Shown piece after piece: positions 16,576 to 20,814 of a stretch of DNA of 20,814 bases. The stretch covers positions 1 to 20,814 of the forward strand of contig JAUMCA010000106.1 in the NCBI GenBank assembly GCA_032119475.1, given 5' to 3'. Both the position numbers and the translations under genes were made by a program. Position 1 is the stretch's first letter. Each line of letters begins with the position of its first letter. This stretch comes from F1-60-MAGs149 sp032119475 (lineage in GTDB: Bacteria; Actinomycetota; Thermoleophilia; Gaiellales; F1-60-MAGs149). The notes beneath the pieces were generated by a model that worked only from the letters and a program-made list of their open reading frames with translations, searched no databases and was not told the DNA's origin.

Positions 16576-17633
16576 CCCGATCCCCCGAGGGGGTGGACCG
16601 CGTCGGCGAGCGCGTCGACGCCGTCGGCCCCGGTCGCGGTCAGCAGCACCTGCCCATGCGCCCTCGCGGTCGCCACCAGTCGCGCGCGGCGATCGCGATC
16701 CAGCTCCGAGAGCACGTCGTCGAGCAGCAGGATCGGCGGCTCTCCGCGCGTCTCGCGCACCAGCGCCGCCTCGGCGAGCAGGTAGGCGAGGACGAGCGTG
16801 CGCTGCTCGCCCTGGGACGCGCTGCGGCGGGCGTCGCGTCCGTCGAGCTGCACCCGCAGGTCGTCGAGGTGCGGACCGGCGCCGGTCGCCATGCGCTCGA
16901 TGTCGCGCTCTCGCCGCTCGTGCAGCGCAACGCGGATGTCGTCGGCGTCGCCGTGGACCGACGGGAAGTACGCGATGCCGGCGGGACCACTCGCGCCGAG
17001 GGCCGCCACCCGCTCCGCGAAGAGCGGGGCGAGACGATCGATCAGCCGCGCCCGGGCGTCGACGATGACGGCCGCGGCGTCGGCGAGCTGCGCATCCCAG
17101 GCGTCGAGCTCCTCGGCCGCTCCCTCGCGGCGGCGGACGCGCCGCAGCACGGCGTTGCGCTGCTCCATCACCCGGCGATACGCGCGGTCGTGCTCCTCGA
17201 AGCGCGGCCACGCGACCTCGATGGCCCGGTCCATCGCGGCCCGTCGGAGCGCGGGCCCGCGCTTGACGAGGTCGAGCAGATCCGGCACGAACGCGATCAC
17301 GGCCCAGCGATCCCGCAGCGCCCGCCCTTCGACCTCCACGCCGTCGAGCTCGATGCGCCGGCTGCCGCGCTGGAGGCGCACGCGCACGGCGGTCGGCGCG
17401 CCGCCGGCCGTCCCCTCCACGCGGACGCCGAGCTCATCGGCGCCCTCGCGGATCATCCGGCTGTCGGGCGTCGCCCGCAGGCCCGCGCCGCACAGCGCCA
17501 GGTGCGCGGCCTCGAGCAGCGACGTCTTGCCGGATCCGTTCGCCCCCACGATCGCCGTGACCCCCTCGGCCGGCCGCAGCTCCGCCTCCGCGTGGCAGCG
17601 GAACGCCGCGACGCGGAGCAGGTCGATGCGCAC
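16572..17633 (-). CDS. recF: DNA replication and repair protein RecF
   Basis: The 353-residue SMC-like ATPase helps load RecA at single-strand gaps. It has Walker A VGANGSGKTSLLEA (29-42), the downstream signature region SQGEQRTLVLAYLLAEA and Walker B PILLLDDVLSELD, all typical of RecF. The start is GTG 17633, one base after the dnaN stop. The length agrees with the family (about 360). It lies in the dnaA-dnaN-recF-dciA-gyrB-gyrA cluster and probably shares the dnaN transcript. Confidence 0.94.
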   Translation of the reverse strand: MRIDLLRVAAFRCHAEAELRPAEGVTAIVGANGSGKTSLLEAAHLALCGAGLRATPDSRMIREGADELGVRVEGTAGGAPTAVRVRLQRGSRRIELDGVEVEGRALRDRWAVIAFVPDLLDLVKRGPALRRAAMDRAIEVAWPRFEEHDRAYRRVMEQRNAVLRRVRRREGAAEELDAWDAQLADAAAVIVDARARLIDRLAPLFAERVAALGASGPAGIAYFPSVHGDADDIRVALHERRERDIERMATGAGPHLDDLRVQLDGRDARRSASQGEQRTLVLAYLLAEAALVRETRGEPPILLLDDVLSELDRDRRARLVATARAHGQVLLTATGADGVDALADAVHPLGGSG

Positions 17634-17634
17634 G

Positions 17635-18735
17635 TCAGATGCGGATCGGCATGATCACGTACCAGAACGTTCCGTCGGTGCTCTCCAGCAGGGCGGGACG
17701 CAGCGAGGAGATCAGACCGAGCTGGACCTCGTCGCCGGGCACGCTCTCGATGCCGTCCCGCAGGAACTCGTGGTTGAAGCCGATCTCGATCGTCTCGGTG
17801 CCGCTGTAGCCGACCGGAATGGTCTCCGCACCCTCGGCGACGTCGGCGGTGCGCGCGGACAGGCTCAGCTGCCCGGGCGCCAGCTCGACGCGGATCGGCG
17901 TGTTCTGGCGGACCACGATCCCGACGCGGCGGACGTTCTCGAGCAGCTCGTCCTTGGCGATCGCGACGACGTGCTCGATGCCCTCGGGTCGCAGGGCGCT
18001 GAAGTTGGGGAACTGACCCTCGATGCGCCGAACGCTGAGCCACACGCCGTTCAACCCGAACGAGACGAGGCCGTCGCCCACGGCGACCGCCAGTTCGGCG
18101 CCGTCACCACCGAGGCGGACCACCTCCTCGAGCGCCTTGATCGGGATGATCGCCTCCAGCGGCTCCGGCGGCGGTGTGGTCAGCGGAGCCTCGGCGACGG
18201 CCAGGCGATACGAATCCGTCGCCGCCATCACCAGCCGCCCCGCCTCGAAGCGCACGAGGGCGCCGGTCAGGACCGGGCGGCTCTCGTCCCGGGAGGCCGC
18301 GCGCTTGATGCGGTTGACGACCTCGGCGAACGCCGTGCCATCGGTGCTGAAGACGCGCTCGTGGTCGACGTCCGGCACCTGCGGGAACTCGTCGACCGGC
18401 AGGCCGTAGAGCGTGTAGGTCGAGGATCCCGCGGTGACCACGACGCGCCCGTCGGATTCGGCGACGAGCTCGACGGTCTCGCCCGTCAGCGCGCGGATCA
18501 GCTCCGGCGCGATCTTCGCGGGCAGCAGGACGGCACCGGGTGTCTCCACCTCGGCGTCGAGCGGCACGCGCAGCGTCATCTCGAGATCGGTCGCGACGAG
18601 CTCGACCGGCAGCTCGCCGGACTCGGCGCTGAGGCGGATGTGCGCCGCGCTCTGGAGGTTCGCACGCGTCGATGCGGCACGGGCCGCCTGGGCGAGGCGA
18701 TCCGCCAGGTGCTCTCGGCTGCAGCGGATCTTCAT
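17635..18735 (-). CDS. dnaN: DNA polymerase III beta sliding clamp
   Basis: The 366-residue protein forms the ring that tethers polymerase III to DNA. MKIRCSREHLADRL at the start, LVMAATDSYRLAVAE in the middle domain (a clamp signature) and the C-terminal VIMPIRI, which forms part of the protein-binding cleft, support the call. Three repeats of a clamp domain fit the length. The ATG at 18735 has GGGGAG just upstream with a short spacing of about 3 bases. It is separated from dnaA by a 279-base region that looks like the replication origin, and is nearly fused to recF (1-base gap). Confidence 0.95.
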   Translation of the reverse strand: MKIRCSREHLADRLAQAARAASTRANLQSAAHIRLSAESGELPVELVATDLEMTLRVPLDAEVETPGAVLLPAKIAPELIRALTGETVELVAESDGRVVVTAGSSTYTLYGLPVDEFPQVPDVDHERVFSTDGTAFAEVVNRIKRAASRDESRPVLTGALVRFEAGRLVMAATDSYRLAVAEAPLTTPPPEPLEAIIPIKALEEVVRLGGDGAELAVAVGDGLVSFGLNGVWLSVRRIEGQFPNFSALRPEGIEHVVAIAKDELLENVRRVGIVVRQNTPIRVELAPGQLSLSARTADVAEGAETIPVGYSGTETIEIGFNHEFLRDGIESVPGDEVQLGLISSLRPALLESTDGTFWYVIMPIRI

Positions 18736-18823
18736 GCGCTCCCCATGGTGGTTGAGGTTGTTGTTCTCTTCATAAGGTCATCATCACCATAGGGGCTGGG
18801 GACGACGGGGACAACGCCGGAAT

Positions 18824-18833
18824 NNNNNNNNNN
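18824..18833. other. Run of 10 N (assembly gap) inside the candidate origin
   Basis: Ten consecutive undetermined bases. A round 10 usually marks a scaffold join of unknown true length rather than ten unread bases. It lies amid DnaA-box-like repeats. Confidence 0.95.
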
Positions 18834-18970
18834 TACCGCTTGTCCATGCCGATTCCGACGCTGGAGGCTGGGGAGCGCACGGGGAGGGAACGGCGATTCG
18901 TGCCCCGACGGCCGATCGTCGCGGATGTGCTCCGGGAGAACCGGGGAGAAACGGAGCGGTCCTCCCCCGC

Positions 18971-18994
18971 CGTCCCCTGCTCCGTCCCCTGCTC
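18971..18994. repeat. Tandem 12-bp direct repeat near the dnaA 3' end
   Basis: CGTCCCCTGCTC occurs twice in direct succession (18971-18982, 18983-18994), followed by the partial third copy CATCCCC. The GTCCCC core resembles the core of the DnaA-box-like motifs in the same region. Confidence 0.7.
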
Positions 18995-19014
18995 CATCCC
19001 CAGCGGCGTGGACA

Positions 19015-20430
19015 TCAGCCGAGCCGGCGGATGGTCGATGTGAGTTCCTGCAGCAGGTTGTACACCGATCGATCGTTCTTCATGAGTTTGGCGATCTTGT
19101 CATGCCCGTAGTGGATCGTGGTGTGATCGCGGTTGCCGAAGAAGGTGCCGATGCGGGGCAGCGACAGATCGGTCAGCTCCCGCGACAGGTACATCGCGAT
19201 CTGCCGCGGGAAGACGACCGCCTGGGTCCGCCGCTCCGAGCGCAGGTCGTCGACGGTCAGCGAGAAGTACTCGGCGACGACGCGCTGCACGGACTCGACG
19301 GTCACCGGGCGGGTGTCCTCCGGGTACTGCGCCGCCAGGACGTCGCGGACCAGCTCGACCGTCAGCGGCTCGCCGTTCAGCGTGGCGAAGGCGATGCTCC
19401 GGGTCAGCGCGCCCTCGAGCTCCCGGATGTTCGTCTGCACCCGCATCGCGATCGCGGCGAGCACCTCGCCGTCCTCGACCGCGATGCCGTCGCGGGACAC
19501 CTTCTTGCGGAGGATCGCGATGCGCGTCTCCAGGTCGGGCGGCTGCACGTCGGTGATCAGCCCCCACTCGAAGCGCGACCGGAGGCGGTCCTCCAGACGC
19601 GCGATCTCCCGCGGTGGCCGATCCGACGACAGGACGATCTGGCTGCCCCCGCTGTGGAGCGTGTTGAAGGTGTGGAAGAACTCCTCCTGGATCCCCTCGC
19701 GCCCCGACAGGAACTGGATGTCGTCGACGAGCAGTACGTCGCACGTCCGGTAGCCGTTCTTGAACTGGTCGATGCGCTTCTCACGGAGCGCCTCGATGAA
19801 CTCGTTCGTGAAGGCCTCGCAGGTGACGTACGCGACGCTCATGCCCGGTGTCGCGGTACGCACGTAGTTCGCGATGGCCTGCAGGAGATGCGTCTTGCCG
19901 AGCCCCGTCGCGCCGTGGATGAAGAGCGGGTTGTAGGACTGGCTCGGCGACTCGGCGACGGCGAGCGCGGCCGCGTGCGCAAAGCGATTCGACGGGCCGA
20001 TCACGAACGAGTCGAAGGTCGCCGCCCGGTCGAGCGGTCCGCCGGGCGACGCGGCCGGCGGGACGGCGCGCGCCGGCGACACGGCAGCGCGGGCAGCCGG
20101 CAGGAGGTCCTCCTCGGGGTCGTCATCCACCTCGATGTCGACGTCGACGCTCGGTCCGTCCGCACCGCCATCGTCCGCTGCGGTGATGATGACCGGCAGC
20201 GGCCCGCCGCTCGCGGCGGCGGCGGCGGCGGTGACCAGATCCATGAAGTGCCCGGAGATCCAGCTGCGGACGAACTCGTTGGGCACCTCGATCGCCAGTC
20301 CATGCTCGTCGAGTCCGGTCGGCGTCGCACGGCCGAACCACGCGGCGTACGTCGGCTCCGCGAGGGTCTGGCGCAGCTCGTCGGCGACGGCGGACCAGAG
20401 CGTCAATGCGGGCGGAGTCGGCGTCGTCAT
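19015..20430 (-). CDS. dnaA: Chromosomal replication initiator protein DnaA
   Basis: The 471-residue initiator binds DnaA boxes, forms an ATP-dependent filament and opens the origin. Domain I covers about residues 10-75 (LWSAVADELRQTLAEPTYAAWF). Domain II is a short linker, unusually acidic around 95-110. Domain III is AAA+, with Walker A GATGLGKTH (173-181), Walker B VLLVDDIQF (232-240) and the sensor-2 region NIRELEGAL (334-342). Domain IV binds DNA, with the DnaA signature from RQIAMYLSREL to NRDHTTIHYG (409-442). ATG 20430 is chosen because it matches usual DnaA lengths; a TTG 39 bases upstream coincides with a likely -35 element. No Shine-Dalgarno is visible. Confidence 0.96.
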   Translation of the reverse strand: MTTPTPPALTLWSAVADELRQTLAEPTYAAWFGRATPTGLDEHGLAIEVPNEFVRSWISGHFMDLVTAAAAAASGGPLPVIITAADDGGADGPSVDVDIEVDDDPEEDLLPAARAAVSPARAVPPAASPGGPLDRAATFDSFVIGPSNRFAHAAALAVAESPSQSYNPLFIHGATGLGKTHLLQAIANYVRTATPGMSVAYVTCEAFTNEFIEALREKRIDQFKNGYRTCDVLLVDDIQFLSGREGIQEEFFHTFNTLHSGGSQIVLSSDRPPREIARLEDRLRSRFEWGLITDVQPPDLETRIAILRKKVSRDGIAVEDGEVLAAIAMRVQTNIRELEGALTRSIAFATLNGEPLTVELVRDVLAAQYPEDTRPVTVESVQRVVAEYFSLTVDDLRSERRTQAVVFPRQIAMYLSRELTDLSLPRIGTFFGNRDHTTIHYGHDKIAKLMKNDRSVYNLLQELTSTIRRLG

Positions 20431-20441
20431 TCGAAGGGGCG

Positions 20442-20469
20442 ACGGTAGCAGCGGAGGGACCGTCCGCAA
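20442..20469 (-). promoter_or_regulatory. Candidate dnaA promoter, very short leader
   Basis: On the minus strand TTGCGG (20469-20464), a 16-base spacer and TACCGT (20447-20442) precede the dnaA ATG by 11 bases. A start point about 7 bases after the -10 would leave a leader of only 4-5 bases, which fits the missing Shine-Dalgarno. Confidence 0.45.
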
Positions 20470-20527
20470 TAGGATCGCCCCCGCTCGGTTTTGCGGTGTT
20501 TGCGGGAAAAACGGGACATCCCCGACG

Positions 20528-20559
20528 TTATCCCCCGAGTTGTCCCCAGCTGTGGACAG
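20528..20559. promoter_or_regulatory. Cluster of three DnaA-box-like sites between dnaA and rpmH
   Basis: TTATCCCCC (20528-20536) and TTGTCCCCA (20540-20548) are on the plus strand, and CTGTCCACA is on the minus strand (20559-20551). The last two form an inverted pair, a near-perfect 16-base palindrome at 20542-20557. These sites lie upstream of dnaA and could serve autoregulation or be a second part of the origin. An AT-richer stretch with two TTTGCGG copies (20490-20496, 20499-20505) is adjacent. Confidence 0.55.
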
Positions 20560-20577
20560 CCGGACGACGGTTCCCGT

Positions 20578-20607
20578 TTGCCGGGGTGCGCCGACGGCCG
20601 GTATGCT
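20578..20607 (+). promoter_or_regulatory. Probable rpmH promoter
   Basis: TTGCCG (20578-20583), an 18-base spacer and TATGCT (20602-20607) precede the rpmH ATG by 29 bases. A short perfect hairpin CCGGG-CTC-CCCGG (20608-20620) follows the -10 and would lie at the very 5' end of the transcript or just ahead of it. Confidence 0.55.
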
Positions 20608-20636
20608 CCGGGCTCCCCGGACGACGGGATCCTCCC

Positions 20637-20771
20637 ATGAAGCGCACCTACCAGCCCAACACCCGCAAGCGCGCGAAGACCCACGGTTTTCGCAAGCGCA
20701 TGTCGAACCGTGCGGGCCAGGCCGTCATCCGGCGCCGCCGCGCCCGCGGCCGCAAGCGGCTGTCCGCCTGA
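20637..20771 (+). CDS. rpmH: 50S ribosomal protein L34
   Basis: The 44-residue, highly basic protein reads MKRTYQPNTRKRAKTHGFRK at its start and ends GRKRLSA, a textbook L34. Thr-Tyr-Gln-Pro at positions 4-7 and the HGFRKRM segment are the family signature. The ATG at 20637 begins the conserved sequence; a longer frame upstream only adds non-conserved residues. rpmH divergent from dnaA is the standard order near bacterial origins, with rnpA expected downstream. Confidence 0.97.
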   Translation: MKRTYQPNTRKRAKTHGFRKRMSNRAGQAVIRRRRARGRKRLSA

Positions 20772-20779
20772 GCCCCGCC

Positions 20780-20814
20780 GTGCAGGGCGCCGGTGCGCAG
20801 GGACGCGGACGGCT
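20780..20814 (+). CDS. rnpA: Probable start of rnpA (RNase P protein), cut by window end
   Basis: Eight bases after rpmH a GTG opens a frame reading MQGAGAQGRGR and then the start of a leucine codon at the window end. RnpA proteins commonly start with a short variable stretch followed by a (G/R)-R-L segment leading into RSxDF, and rnpA normally follows rpmH. Only about 11 residues are visible, so the call rests mostly on gene order. Confidence 0.4.
   Translation, partial: MQGAGAQGRGR

Larger units (their letters stand above)
18736..19014. other. dnaA-dnaN intergenic region, candidate oriC
   Basis: This is the longest non-coding stretch in the window. Next to dnaN lies an AT-richer segment (about 18752-18790) in otherwise GC-rich DNA, a possible unwinding element. 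Beside it are DnaA-box-like 9-mers on the minus strand, TTGTCCCCG (18814-18806) and TCGTCCCCA (18805-18797), back to back. TTGTCCATG lies on the plus strand at 18840-18848. Many GGGGA/TCCCC motifs fill the rest. The region between dnaA and dnaN is the origin in Streptomyces and Mycobacterium. Ten N interrupt it, so the box count is incomplete. Confidence 0.55.

Noticed and set aside
18838..19043. Short open frames in the dnaA-dnaN gap
   Set aside because: They cross the DnaA-box-like region or the run of N, have no ribosome sites or similarity, and are expected by chance in GC-rich DNA.

Overview
This 20.8 kb window is a very GC-rich bacterial chromosome segment with near-complete coding density. 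Many genes are joined by 4-base ATGA/GTGA overlaps, and GTG starts are frequent. The gene order rpmH / dnaA-dnaN-recF-dciA(DUF721)-gyrB-gyrA is that of an actinobacterial replication-origin region. The four-subunit type of acetyl-CoA carboxylase (separate accD and accA), a GyrB with a large internal insertion and apparently leaderless genes all fit a deep-branching actinobacterium. The class Thermoleophilia (Solirubrobacterales/Patulibacter-like) is my best guess; the taxonomy is an inference from gene content, not from a search.

Layout. (1) 2-3088, plus strand: the end of an ECF-type vitamin/metal importer operon (EcfT C-terminus, a fused double ATPase, an S component), translationally coupled to a secreted protein made of six alpha-hairpin repeats. 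(2) 3085-9242, minus strand: a compact fatty-acid synthesis operon fabZ-fabH-fabD-fabG-fabF-accD-accA without an acpP gene. (3) 9289-10488, plus strand: birA (biotin protein ligase) divergent from fabZ, then a VOC/glyoxalase-fold protein. (4) 10513-10917, minus strand: a chagasin-like (I42) protease-inhibitor lipoprotein. (5) 10962-20430, minus strand: gyrA, gyrB, dciA, recF, dnaN and dnaA (listed left to right; transcribed in the opposite order). (6) 20637 to the end, plus strand: rpmH and the probable first codons of rnpA. No stretch longer than 300 bases lacks a gene; the longest gene-free stretch is dnaA-dnaN (279 bases, with a run of 10 N).

How the genes work together. BirA biotinylates the carboxyl-carrier protein of acetyl-CoA carboxylase; AccD/AccA carry out the carboxyl transfer to make malonyl-CoA; FabD, FabH, FabF, FabG and FabZ start and run the elongation cycle. 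birA and the fab-acc operon appear to share one overlapping promoter with a near-perfect inverted repeat. The other half is the replication-start module: initiator, clamp, repair ATPase, helicase-loader candidate and DNA gyrase, with DnaA-box-like motifs on both sides of dnaA.

Most worth a second look: the ECF importer coupled to a secreted alpha-toroid protein (shape reminiscent of the alpha domain of intrinsic factor/transcobalamin); gyrase with resistance-type residues in both subunits, a changed GyrA box and a Gram-negative-style GyrB insertion; the shared birA/fabZ promoter; a recurrent TANNNT-N6-start leaderless pattern; and the assembly gap inside the likely oriC.
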